Origin: Lentibacillus halodurans
Lineage (GTDB): Bacteria; Bacillota; Bacilli; Bacillales; Amphibacillaceae
Reading direction: 5' to 3'
Length of the DNA: 64,000 nt
Assembly (NCBI RefSeq): GCF_900112045.1
Contig: NZ_FOJW01000005.1
Span: 209,644-273,643, forward strand
The notes beneath the pieces are model-generated. The model did not search any database. It worked only from the letters and a program-made list of their open reading frames with translations, and was not told where the DNA came from. The translations under genes were made by a program, and so were the position numbers. Positions 35,471-43,562 of this stretch are shown one piece after another. Each line of letters opens with the position of its first letter. The stretch's first letter is position 1.

Positions 35471-35699
35471 GCTGTTGACCTCCATTTAATAAACATTACC
35501 TATATTCGGAAAAATAAATGTGAAAGCAGCTGGATTTTATTCCCCCCTTTTTTTGGGTCCGATATGATCACCCGGAGCATATAAGGGATACAATGCTGGA
35601 GGGAAAGGCTACAATTAATGGTATATTTAATCTTAATGAAAACAGTATAGCAAATAAATGTCAATTTTTCGACAATCATATCCAGACAATGAATTAAAA
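35471..35699. other. Intergenic stretch upstream of iadA
   Basis: No gene seen; must hold the minus-strand promoter of iadA, which I could not place with confidence. Confidence 0.3.
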
Positions 35700-35980
35700 C
35701 GTATCTGGAAGTGTTAAACGGCGAAAATACCACATCCAAAAAATCAATCCTTGCTATCCAAGCGTCATACAGGAAGGTGGTTATAACGGCGCTACTTATT
35801 TTGAGCATAAGTATTTTATTGATAATATGGAGGAAATCATAAACATAAAGCTACAGTGGAAGAAGGTTTTTGGTCAATTATTGTCGGGAAGCAGCTGAAC
35901 GTTCCATCAAAACCGGAGAAGTTATCGATATAAGCAACATGTTACAGCAATCTATTTATTCCAAACAATTAAACCGTTGA
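35700..35980 (+). pseudogene. Relic of the 3' end of a Gfo/Idh/MocA family oxidoreductase
   Basis: Three frames together give a typical C terminus: GGYNGATYFEHKYFIDN, then KATVEEGFWSIIVG, then EAAERSIKTGEVIDISNML, ending in a stop at 35978. NGATYFEH and VEEG.WS are family hallmarks. At least two frameshifts separate the pieces, and the NAD-binding half is missing. Confidence 0.65.
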
Positions 35981-36099
35981 GTGCTGGAAATTGGCAGGAC
36001 ACGGGCCCATGGACCGTATGCCGGGTCCCTAAATGTAATCCTTTGAAAGGAAAAAGTAAAATTACAAATAACTAAAAATGAATAAGGAAGTGGATATTT

Positions 36100-37311
36100 T
36101 TGAAATACAGTTACGTTTCACATCTTTATTGCCCGAAATGTGGGAATACATATGGAACCAACGGGCAGCATCAGCTTTGCACATGCGGCTCCCCTTTATT
36201 AGTTGACTACGATTTAGAGAAATTGAAAAAAATTTTAGCACCTGCTGAATTAAAATCAAGGGATTCGACTTTATGGAGATATCATGAGTTACTGCCGGTT
36301 GAAGATGAAAGTAATGTTGTGTCGCTAGGGGAAGGGATGACGCCGCTCATTCCATTGTGTGAAATTGAAAAAGACATGGGGCTTGGCAATCTGTTCATGA
36401 AAGATGAGGGGCTGATCCCAACCGGTACGTTTAAGGCACGAGGAGCAGCTGTCGGGGTATCGAAGGCGAAAGAAGTTGGTGTTAAAGAACTAGCGATGCC
36501 GACAAATGGAAATGCCGGCGCAGCGTGGGGGTTGTATGCTGCCAGGGCAGGAATTGAATCTACCATTATGATGCCTAATGATGCGCCTAAGATTACACGA
36601 AACGAAGTCGCCTTATCAGGGGCCAATCTTTATGTGGTCAATGGTCTTATTAGTGATGCCGGAAAGATTGTCGGGAAGGCGGTAAAGGATTATGACCTTT
36701 ATGACGCATCTACATTGAAGGAACCTTATCGGATTGAGGGCAAGAAAACAATGGGGCTGGAAATCGCAGAGCAGCTCAATTGGCAAATGCCTGATGTCAT
36801 CCTATATCCGACCGGCGGTGGCGTTGGCCTTATTGGTATCTATAAGGCTCTAAAAGAATTAAAAACATTAGGCTGGGTGAAAGGGAAGCTGCCTCGATTA
36901 GCAGCTGTTCAATCAACAGGATGTGCGCCAATTGTCAAGGCATGGGAAGAAGGCAGACGTGAATCAGAGTTCTGGCAGAATTCTGAAACACTTGCTTTTG
37001 GCATCAATGTTCCGAAAGCGTTGGGGGACTTCCTGGTATTGGATGCGATTGATCATACCGATGGCTTTGCCATTGCCGTGGATGATGAGTCGATCATTCA
37101 GGAACAAACCAAAGTGGCGCGTATGGAAGGAAGCTTTATCTGTCCGGAGGGTGCCGCTGCATTTGCAGCAGTCCGCAGATTGAGGGAAAACGGATGGATT
37201 GGTAAGGATGAAACGGTTGTTTCCCTGAATACAGGGGCTGGAATAAAGTACCCCGACATCGTTCAACCGACACCGAAAATGCTGGAGAAGGACGATACAA
37301 TCGTGAAATAG
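36100..37311 (+). CDS. Threonine synthase family PLP enzyme with zinc-ribbon N terminus
   Basis: 403 residues. N-terminal cysteine pairs (CPKCG and CTCG, residues 11-32) form a small zinc ribbon seen in archaeal-type threonine synthases. PLP lysine in GTFKARGAAVG (about residue 112), phosphate loop PTGGGVGLIGI. TTG start behind AAGGAAGTGG. There is no hom or thrB beside it, so it may serve another beta-elimination or replacement reaction (diaminopropionate or cysteate type enzymes are relatives) instead of threonine synthesis; I cannot decide. Confidence 0.82.
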   Translation: MKYSYVSHLYCPKCGNTYGTNGQHQLCTCGSPLLVDYDLEKLKKILAPAELKSRDSTLWRYHELLPVEDESNVVSLGEGMTPLIPLCEIEKDMGLGNLFMKDEGLIPTGTFKARGAAVGVSKAKEVGVKELAMPTNGNAGAAWGLYAARAGIESTIMMPNDAPKITRNEVALSGANLYVVNGLISDAGKIVGKAVKDYDLYDASTLKEPYRIEGKKTMGLEIAEQLNWQMPDVILYPTGGGVGLIGIYKALKELKTLGWVKGKLPRLAAVQSTGCAPIVKAWEEGRRESEFWQNSETLAFGINVPKALGDFLVLDAIDHTDGFAIAVDDESIIQEQTKVARMEGSFICPEGAAAFAAVRRLRENGWIGKDETVVSLNTGAGIKYPDIVQPTPKMLEKDDTIVK

Positions 37312-37360
37312 AAAGAACTTACATCAGTCGAGTCTTCTACTGAAGAGAAAAAGTCACCTA

Positions 37361-37497
37361 TAAAATGAGATGCTTAAACCTACAGTTATTATGTTTTATT
37401 TGCCTGGCTGCCGACATTGATTGTCGTAACCTATTTCCCGGAAGTCTCTTTATTTCTGCCAAATTTATGATTAAATTAAAAGAAAGGTGACTAAAAT
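37361..37497 (+). pseudogene. Relic of the 3' end of the DctM gene (copy of 12335-12470)
   Basis: Aligned by eye with the end of the TRAP large permease gene (GAGATGCTTAAACC, GCCTGGCTGCC, CTTTATTTCTGCCAAA) and its spacer. It leads without a gap into the truncated oxidase copy, so the fragment preserves the original gene order. Confidence 0.85.
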
Positions 37498-37749
37498 ATG
37501 ACTTATGATGTTGTCATTATCGGAGCAGGGTCAATGGGAATGGCTGCTGGTTATTATCTCAGTAAAGCGAATAAATCTATTGCATTAATAGACAAATATG
37601 ACTCGCCCCATTCAGAAGGCTCTCATCATGGCGAAAGCCGAATTATTCGTCATGCATATGGGGAGGGGGAAAAGTATGTACCGCTTGCGCTGCGTTCACA
37701 AAAACTTTGGCAAGAGATGGAATGGGAAGCAAAAATTTTTTTGTTTTAG
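37498..37749 (+). pseudogene. Truncated 5' copy of the sarcosine-oxidase-type gene (copy 2)
   Basis: The first ~76 codons are almost identical to the gene at 12471 ([36 protein letters not shown]). Similarity ends near 37720, after which an unrelated MmgE/PrpD gene begins. Keeps the FAD loop but no catalytic part. The breakpoint marks where the decayed duplicate joins the next locus. Confidence 0.88.
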
Positions 37750-37805
37750 AAAATCCTATAAAATATAAGTGGCTAAATAAAGGGAGTGGAGGGGTTTTCA
37801 ATCAA

Positions 37806-39131
37806 ATGACTACTGAATCTTTAGTCAACAATCTATTTAATACTGATTACGAGAGTATTCCTGAGAATGTGAAGGAACATGCCAAAAAAAGTATACTTAA
37901 CTGGGCAGGGGTAGCTATCGGTTCAGCCAATCATCCATCTGTCGGCATGGTTTTAGATTTAAAAAATGACTTACAATCGTCTGAACAGGTAACAATACTA
38001 GGTAGATCTGAAAAAGCTGATATACTGTTAGCAACATTAACGAATGGAATGACTTCACATATTTTTGACTTTGATGATACTCACCTTGATACAATACATC
38101 ATCCAAGTGGACCTGTTGCTCCAGTTGTATTTGCCTTAGGTGAATGGTATGATCTAAATCCAATAGAGGTATTAAGAGCTTTCGTGCTTGGGTCTGAGGT
38201 GGAACTAAGAATAAGCAATGCGATTTATCCAGCCCATTATGATTTAGGTTGGCACATTACCAGTACTGTAGGAGTTTTTGGTGCTGCAGTTTCAGCTGGT
38301 TTGTTGTTAAAGCTTAATAAGGAACAATTACTTCAGGCTTTAGGAATTGCGGGTACGCAATCGAGTGGATTAAGGGAAATGTTTGGCACAATGACCAAAC
38401 CATTTCATCCGGGCAAAGCAGCACAAAATGGTTTATTGGCTGCAATGTTAGCCAAAAAAGGCTTCACAAGTTCAAATCAAGTGCTGGAGGCAAAGCGGGG
38501 CTTCTCGGCTGTACTATCACCTACATTCAATCTTGACCGTGTAAATGAAAATTGGGGAAAACAATGGGAATTACTTAAGAATTCATTTAAACCTTATGCG
38601 TGTGGTATCGTATTACATCCCTCTATTGATGCATGTATACAATTAAGGAATTTTGCTGAACCAATGAATGTCCAGGAAATTCAATTAATCGTCAACCCAT
38701 CCGTCCTAGAATTAACGGGAAAAAAGGAGCCTCGAACAGGGCTTGAAGGAAAATTTAGTATTTATCACTCGGCTGCAGTTGGCTTCTTGGAAAAAGCTGC
38801 CGGTCAAGCCCAATATGATGATGAAAAAGTTATGGATCCTAATATTGTTGCATTTCGTTCGAAGATAAAGCCAAGTATCAACGATGATATAAATGAGGAT
38901 AAAGCCATTGCAAAAGTAATTTTAAACAATGGAACAGAACATAAAGTAACAATAGAACATGCTACGGGAAGTATTGAAAATCCAATGTCTCGCGCGTCAC
39001 TTATTGATAAATTTATTGCCCTCACTAAACCAATAATAGGAGATGAACAGGGCAAGAAAGTAATTCGTAAAATAGAAAGATTTGAAGATGTAGAAAGTAT
39101 TGAAGAAATAACTGCTTTATGCAGGGGATAA
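37806..39131 (+). CDS. MmgE/PrpD family protein (first of three)
   Basis: 442 residues from ATG 37806, behind GGAGTGGAGGGG; an earlier in-frame ATG lies within the truncated oxidase relic and is unlikely. The family holds 2-methylcitrate dehydratase, cis-aconitate decarboxylase and iminodisuccinate epimerase. Seen: DFDDTHLDTIHHPSGPV, LGWHITSTVGVFGAA, FHPGKAAQNG. Closer in pattern to the gene at 51512 than to the PrpD at 59483. Adjacent to a TRAP transporter, it may act on a branched or unsaturated dicarboxylate (inference). Confidence 0.85.
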   Translation: MTTESLVNNLFNTDYESIPENVKEHAKKSILNWAGVAIGSANHPSVGMVLDLKNDLQSSEQVTILGRSEKADILLATLTNGMTSHIFDFDDTHLDTIHHPSGPVAPVVFALGEWYDLNPIEVLRAFVLGSEVELRISNAIYPAHYDLGWHITSTVGVFGAAVSAGLLLKLNKEQLLQALGIAGTQSSGLREMFGTMTKPFHPGKAAQNGLLAAMLAKKGFTSSNQVLEAKRGFSAVLSPTFNLDRVNENWGKQWELLKNSFKPYACGIVLHPSIDACIQLRNFAEPMNVQEIQLIVNPSVLELTGKKEPRTGLEGKFSIYHSAAVGFLEKAAGQAQYDDEKVMDPNIVAFRSKIKPSINDDINEDKAIAKVILNNGTEHKVTIEHATGSIENPMSRASLIDKFIALTKPIIGDEQGKKVIRKIERFEDVESIEEITALCRG

Positions 39132-39176
39132 AAAGGATAGTTGAAAGTATACTACTTTCTCTTTAATCCTCTTTTT
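39131..39176 (+). terminator. Terminator after the MmgE/PrpD gene
   Basis: Outer stem AGGAT / ATCCT with inner GAAAGT / ACTTTC, followed by CTTTTT. A second hairpin at 39187-39230 (AAATGGCA...TGCCATTT) could serve the opposite strand. Confidence 0.6.
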
Positions 39177-39327
39177 AAAAAAGTGATAAATGGCAACTGC
39201 TTTTATATGAGTGGGGCAGCTGCCATTTATAGTGATGTTCCGGGCAAGACTGTTTATTGATTATGGACCAACAGATGTGCAATACAATATTAATGTTCTG
39301 TTAAATGATCGAGTATGACACAAAAGA

Positions 39328-40383
39328 TTATTCTGTAGAATTTCCATATTCATCGTTTGCAGCACGAACTGCTTCATATACATCAGAACCGATTTCATCT
39401 TCATACTCGTTCCAAACTGGTTGAAGAGCATCACGAAAGTCCTGAACTTGTTCAGGAGATAATTCGGTAATTTCCACGTTTCCACGTTCTTTGATGATTT
39501 CGTATCCTTCATCATTCAACGCTTTGGCCTTTTCACGAGCAACTTCGGTTCCTTCTTCAACACCTGCCTCCACAATCTCTTTTGTTGGTTCGTTTAAACT
39601 GTCCCAGAACTCTGTGTTTGTGAAAAGCCCATAATCGACGCGTGTATGGTTCATCACAGTCATATACTTCTGAACCTCGTCAAATTTTTTTGATTCAATA
39701 TTGCTGAACGTATTTTCCTGTCCCTCTACAACACCTTGGTCAAGGGCGGTATACAATTCGCCAAATGGAATTGATTCAGAGCCGGCTCCCATCTCGGAAT
39801 AAATGGCTTCAAGCACCTGCCCTCCCTGTGTACGGAACTTCAATCCTTCTAAATCATCTGGTGATTCAATTGGTCGTTCATTGTTTGTAAGATGCTTCCC
39901 GCCATTTGGCCAAACGTAAAGACCAAGGACTCCATCGTCAGTCAGGCTGGACATAATTTCCTGCCCTTTATCCCCATCCCAGAATGCGAGAGCTGCAGCA
40001 TCGTTATCAAATGCGAAGGGCAAAGAAGGAACGTTAAATTGTGGATTATTTCCAACAAATTTTGATATGTCAGGTGCGATAAATTGTACATTGTTTGAAA
40101 CTAAGTTTTGATATTCATCCTGATCGCCAAAAAGTGAGCTGTTTGGATAGATTTCTACCGTAATTTTACCGTCAGACTCTTCCTCAATATACTCTTTCAT
40201 GGCTAAAGCACCTTGATGCTTCGGCGTATTCTCTGCTACTACGTGGGAGAATTTAATTGTCTTTTCCTGAATTTCATTGCCTCCGCTATCATCACTTTCT
40301 CCCGAAGCATTTTCGTCACCACCACATGCAGTTAAAACTAATACAAGTATCAAAATCATTAAACTAAACAATTTCTTTTTCAT
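39328..40383 (-). CDS. TRAP transporter solute-binding lipoprotein, DctP family (second system)
   Basis: 351 residues with a lipoprotein signal (LVLTAC, acylated cysteine at residue 20). DctP-type features include an IPFGELYTALDQGVVEGQEN stretch (about residues 194-213) and KFRTQGG. ATG 40383 behind AGGGGG. Transcribed away from the dctQ/dctM pair at 40801; both promoters carry the putative GntR site. DctP receptors of this kind bind C4-C6 dicarboxylates, which fits the pathway genes that follow. Confidence 0.87.
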   Translation of the reverse strand: MKKKLFSLMILILVLVLTACGGDENASGESDDSGGNEIQEKTIKFSHVVAENTPKHQGALAMKEYIEEESDGKITVEIYPNSSLFGDQDEYQNLVSNNVQFIAPDISKFVGNNPQFNVPSLPFAFDNDAAALAFWDGDKGQEIMSSLTDDGVLGLYVWPNGGKHLTNNERPIESPDDLEGLKFRTQGGQVLEAIYSEMGAGSESIPFGELYTALDQGVVEGQENTFSNIESKKFDEVQKYMTVMNHTRVDYGLFTNTEFWDSLNEPTKEIVEAGVEEGTEVAREKAKALNDEGYEIIKERGNVEITELSPEQVQDFRDALQPVWNEYEDEIGSDVYEAVRAANDEYGNSTE

Positions 40384-40493
40384 GAACTTATTACCCCCTA
40401 AGTATTGGTTTTGAAAATAATAATCAAACAAACAAGAACCGATTCATCACCATCAATTATCACCCCCTGTAGAGATGTAGGTTGTAATAATTT

Positions 40494-40507
40494 TGAAAGG
40501 GCTTTCA
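40494..40507. promoter_or_regulatory. Candidate cre site in the dctP leader
   Basis: TGAAAGGGCTTTCA fits TGWAANCGNTNWCA except for one central base. Confidence 0.45.
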
Positions 40508-40545
40508 TTTTTTCTGCTATCACCCTCTTTTTTGGATTTTGAATG

Positions 40546-40556
40546 TTGGATACAAT
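40546..40556 (-). promoter_or_regulatory. Putative GntR operator in the dctP promoter
   Basis: Minus strand ATTGTATCCAA, starting about 11 bases downstream of the dctP -10 box. Same core as the sites at 40674, 50188 and 53801. Confidence 0.6.
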
Positions 40557-40567
40557 GATTAATCATT

Positions 40568-40596
40568 AAATTACCATAGTTCATAATCAATGTAAA
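40568..40596 (-). promoter_or_regulatory. Promoter of the dctP gene
   Basis: Minus strand: TTTACA (40596-40591), 17-base spacer, TAATTT (40573-40568). Confidence 0.55.
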
Positions 40597-40630
40597 GAAT
40601 TATTAATAAATTAATATATTTTAATTTATT

Positions 40631-40661
40631 TTGACTTGTCATAATTATTGAATTGTATTAT
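40631..40661 (+). promoter_or_regulatory. Promoter of the dctQ-dctM operon
   Basis: TTGACT (40631-40636) and TATTAT (40656-40661) with a long 19-base spacer; an alternative -10 TTGTAT gives 16 bases. Confidence 0.45.
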
Positions 40662-40673
40662 TATATTTTTATA

Positions 40674-40701
40674 TCGTATCCAAAATATCTGTATCCAAAA
40701 T
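40674..40701 (+). promoter_or_regulatory. Tandem putative GntR operators before dctQ
   Basis: Two direct copies of GTATCCAAAAT (in 40674-40686 and 40689-40701), 15 bases apart, beginning about 12 bases after the -10 box. Confidence 0.65.
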
Positions 40702-40800
40702 ACAAGGAGTAGGGAGTGGTTTTTAATCTGATGTAAAAAGTGGTTATAAGCCAACTACTAGTACGTAAAATGGAATCTGTAGAAAAGAAAGGGGCTCTTA

Positions 40801-41298
40801 ATGAAATTACTAGGTAAGATTGAAAATGTCATTTCTATAATTTTATTTCTGGCAGGGATTACTATCAGCTTATACGCCGTTTTTATGCGTTACGTGATGA
40901 ATAGTTCACAGTCCTGGGCTACAGAATTTTTTACCATGATGCTTGTGTGGGCAATTTTTATCGGCTTTTCAACTGCTTTACGGGATGATAAGCATATTAC
41001 AATAGATATCCTTTATGATCGGTTTAATCCTGCTATGAAAAAGATCTCGGAATTTATTACGCTCATTATTGGAATCGCTTTCAGTATCTTTTTTATATGG
41101 ACAGGAATTGAAATGGTTATAACAGCATATCAACAGGAAATCACCACACTTGATGCTGAATTTCCTATTTGGATCAACTATTTGATTATGCCAATAGGTG
41201 GTACCCTTTTATTTACACGTTTCGTTGAAAAAGCCTTTCGTTTTTTTGTTAAAAAAGAAGATATACATAAGGAGGGCAATACGGAATGGCAACAATAA
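40801..41298 (+). CDS. TRAP transporter small permease, DctQ family (second system)
   Basis: 165 residues, four hydrophobic helices, with the SWATEFFTMMLVWAIFIG segment typical of DctQ. ATG behind AAGAAAGGGG. Overlaps the large permease start by 13 bases. First gene of a long rightward operon that includes the CitE-type lyase. Confidence 0.87.
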   Translation: MKLLGKIENVISIILFLAGITISLYAVFMRYVMNSSQSWATEFFTMMLVWAIFIGFSTALRDDKHITIDILYDRFNPAMKKISEFITLIIGIAFSIFFIWTGIEMVITAYQQEITTLDAEFPIWINYLIMPIGGTLLFTRFVEKAFRFFVKKEDIHKEGNTEWQQ

Positions 41299-42551
41299 TA
41301 TTAATCGCTTTATTATTCGTATTGGCTTTTCTGCGGGTTCCAATCGCAATCAGTTTGGGAGTTTCCAGTATTATCGCCTTATGGATGGTCGGCTTTTCAT
41401 TGGATACTGTCATCCAGAAAATGTTCACAGGTGTTAACAGTACTACCCTAATGGCCATCCCCGGATTTGTGTTTGCAGGATTATTGATGGCGCAGGGCGG
41501 TATCTCCAAATACTTGATTGAATGTATTCGTGCGTGGATCGGGCATACGAAAGGCGGATTGTCTGTCGTGACAATCATCACCTGTATGATTTTCGCGGCG
41601 ATTTCCGGATCGAGCCCGGCCACTGCTGCAGCCATTGGGGCGATTATGATTCCAATGATGGTGCAAGCGGGCTATGAAAAAAAATACTCGATGGGTCTTA
41701 TTGCTACAGCAGGTACTTTGGGAATTTTAATGCCACCATCCATCCCTTTGATTCTTTACGGATCAGTTGCTGAGATATCGACAGGAAAACTATTCTCTGC
41801 GGGTATTTTTCCTGCCCTTTTGTTGGGTGGAGTGTTGATAATTGCCGCAGTGATTGTTGCCAATCGAAAAAATTATGGTGGCTTGGAAAAAGTGCCCATG
41901 TCCAAGAGATGGAAGCCATCTATAAAGGCAATTTGGGGACTTATAATGCCGATTTTGATACTTGGAAGTATTTATACAGGCATTGTCACTCCTACCGAAG
42001 CCTCATTTGTGGCTGTATTATATGCGATAATCATTTCAGTTCTTGTTTATCGTGGAATGAACTGGAAAAATTTTATAAATATAACGAAACAATCGATCAA
42101 TACGACATCAATGATTTTCCTGGTTATTGCAGCTGCGCTTGTTTTTGGTATGTTTTTAACCACTGAGCAAGTCCCGCAAGCATTTGCACAATGGGTGATT
42201 GACAGTGGATTCAACAAGTGGACGTTCTTGCTCATTGTAAGTATCCTGTTTTTCATCCTTGGTATGTTCCTGGAGCCAACGGCGATTATTTTGATAACAC
42301 TGCCGATTTTCCTGCCAATTTTACAAACAATGGATATTAATGTGTTTCATTTTGCCATTATTATGGTTGTAAATATGGAACTTGGTATGATCACTCCGCC
42401 CGTCGGCTTAAATCTATTTGTCGTCAGTGGTATTGCCAAAGAAAGGGTCGAACAAGTTATACGGGGTGTCGTACCTTTCTTTGCAATATTTGTTATTGTA
42501 TTGATCCTCATCATCGTGTTCCCGCAAATTTCACTGTTGATTGTTGAATGA
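41286..42551 (+). CDS. TRAP transporter large permease, DctM family (second system)
   Basis: 421 residues, about 12 helices; family segments FAAISGSSPATAAAIGAIM (about residues 103-121), GILMPPSIPLILYG and NMELGMITPPVGLNLFV. Works with the DctQ above and the divergent DctP. The CitE-type lyase starts 31 bases later, linking the imported solute to CoA-thioester cleavage. Confidence 0.9.
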   Translation: MATIILIALLFVLAFLRVPIAISLGVSSIIALWMVGFSLDTVIQKMFTGVNSTTLMAIPGFVFAGLLMAQGGISKYLIECIRAWIGHTKGGLSVVTIITCMIFAAISGSSPATAAAIGAIMIPMMVQAGYEKKYSMGLIATAGTLGILMPPSIPLILYGSVAEISTGKLFSAGIFPALLLGGVLIIAAVIVANRKNYGGLEKVPMSKRWKPSIKAIWGLIMPILILGSIYTGIVTPTEASFVAVLYAIIISVLVYRGMNWKNFINITKQSINTTSMIFLVIAAALVFGMFLTTEQVPQAFAQWVIDSGFNKWTFLLIVSILFFILGMFLEPTAIILITLPIFLPILQTMDINVFHFAIIMVVNMELGMITPPVGLNLFVVSGIAKERVEQVIRGVVPFFAIFVIVLILIIVFPQISLLIVE

Positions 42552-42582
42552 TTAGTAGAGTCTAGAAAGGGGATATTTGTAC

Positions 42583-43443
42583 ATGAATAATAGACGTTCT
42601 TATTTATTTGTACCTGCCAAAAAGAGATCCATGATAAGTAAGGCCGTGGGTTCTGATGCTGACAGTATTATTCTGGATCTTGAAGACGCGCTGGCTTATT
42701 CGGAAAAAGATAGTGGTAGAGAACTTGTCAAAGAATCTTTGAAAGCATTTACGGATGAAAAATCAATCTATGTAAGAATCAACGATATATCCACTTCATA
42801 CTGGAGAAAGGACTTGGTCGCTTCAGTTGAATATGGAGCAAATGGTGTCATTATTCCGAAGTCTGAAAGTGAAGAAGATGTTCGTTGGGTTTGCGAGGAG
42901 GCCTATAACATTTTAAAAAAAATGGAGCTGAATGAGAAAGAAATAGACTTTAATGTCATTCCGCTATTGGAAACTGCAAAAGGAATCCAGTTTGCATATG
43001 AGATTGCAAATTCACACCCTTTCGTATCCAACCTTGCTTTCGGCTCCATCGACTTTTCATTGGATATTGGTTGTGAATTGACCGCAAGCGGACATGAACT
43101 TCTTTATGCTCGTTCGAGAATTGTGATTGCTTCAAGATCGGCTGAAATAAGCAAGCCTATCGATACTGTTTATTTTGATTTGGACAATCTGGAAGGATTA
43201 GGTGATGAAGCAATATTGGCTAAAAGGATTGGGTTCGGCGGAAAACTGATCATTCATCCCAAACAAATCGAACACATCCACAAGGTGTTCACGCCCCAAG
43301 AAGAAGCGTTACGAGAGGCCGAACAAATAGTTGAGGAGTTTGAAAAGGCCGAGCTTCAGGGTTTAGCTTCCATTTCTGTCAATGGCAAACTTGTTGATTA
43401 TCCAGTATATAAAAAGGCCAAAGAAATGGTGGATTTAAACTAA
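42583..43443 (+). CDS. CitE-family lyase (citramalyl-CoA or malyl-CoA lyase candidate)
   Basis: HpcH/HpaI aldolase family, 286 residues from ATG 42583 behind GAAAGGGG (an in-frame TTG lies six bases earlier). Marks: RSYLFVPAKKRSM near the start, ILDLEDALA with the metal aspartate/glutamate, PLLETAKGI, and FGSIDFSLDIG. Such enzymes split citramalyl-CoA to pyruvate + acetyl-CoA or malyl-CoA to glyoxylate + acetyl-CoA. With CaiB, MaoC and MmgE/PrpD genes nearby the citramalyl-CoA (itaconate) role is attractive; with the SucCD-like ligase next to it a malyl-CoA role is also possible. Confidence 0.87.
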   Translation: MNNRRSYLFVPAKKRSMISKAVGSDADSIILDLEDALAYSEKDSGRELVKESLKAFTDEKSIYVRINDISTSYWRKDLVASVEYGANGVIIPKSESEEDVRWVCEEAYNILKKMELNEKEIDFNVIPLLETAKGIQFAYEIANSHPFVSNLAFGSIDFSLDIGCELTASGHELLYARSRIVIASRSAEISKPIDTVYFDLDNLEGLGDEAILAKRIGFGGKLIIHPKQIEHIHKVFTPQEEALREAEQIVEEFEKAELQGLASISVNGKLVDYPVYKKAKEMVDLN

Positions 43444-43562
43444 TAACATCATAGTTTATCAGATAATCATTCCTCGCATTTTCATTTTAACCAATGAGGG
43501 TCTTACAACTGATTTTGTTCTTTTGCGAGGAGTGAATGTTGTTTCATTGGAGAGGGCTGAAT

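Noticed and set aside
40674..40701. Short repeats as a CRISPR or tandem-repeat array
   Set aside because: Only two copies, 15 bases apart, at a promoter; better explained as tandem operators.
43472..43530. CCTCGCA / TGCGAGG pairing before the DASS gene
   Set aside because: Seven pairs around a loop of about 45 bases and no T run; too weak to call a terminator or riboswitch.
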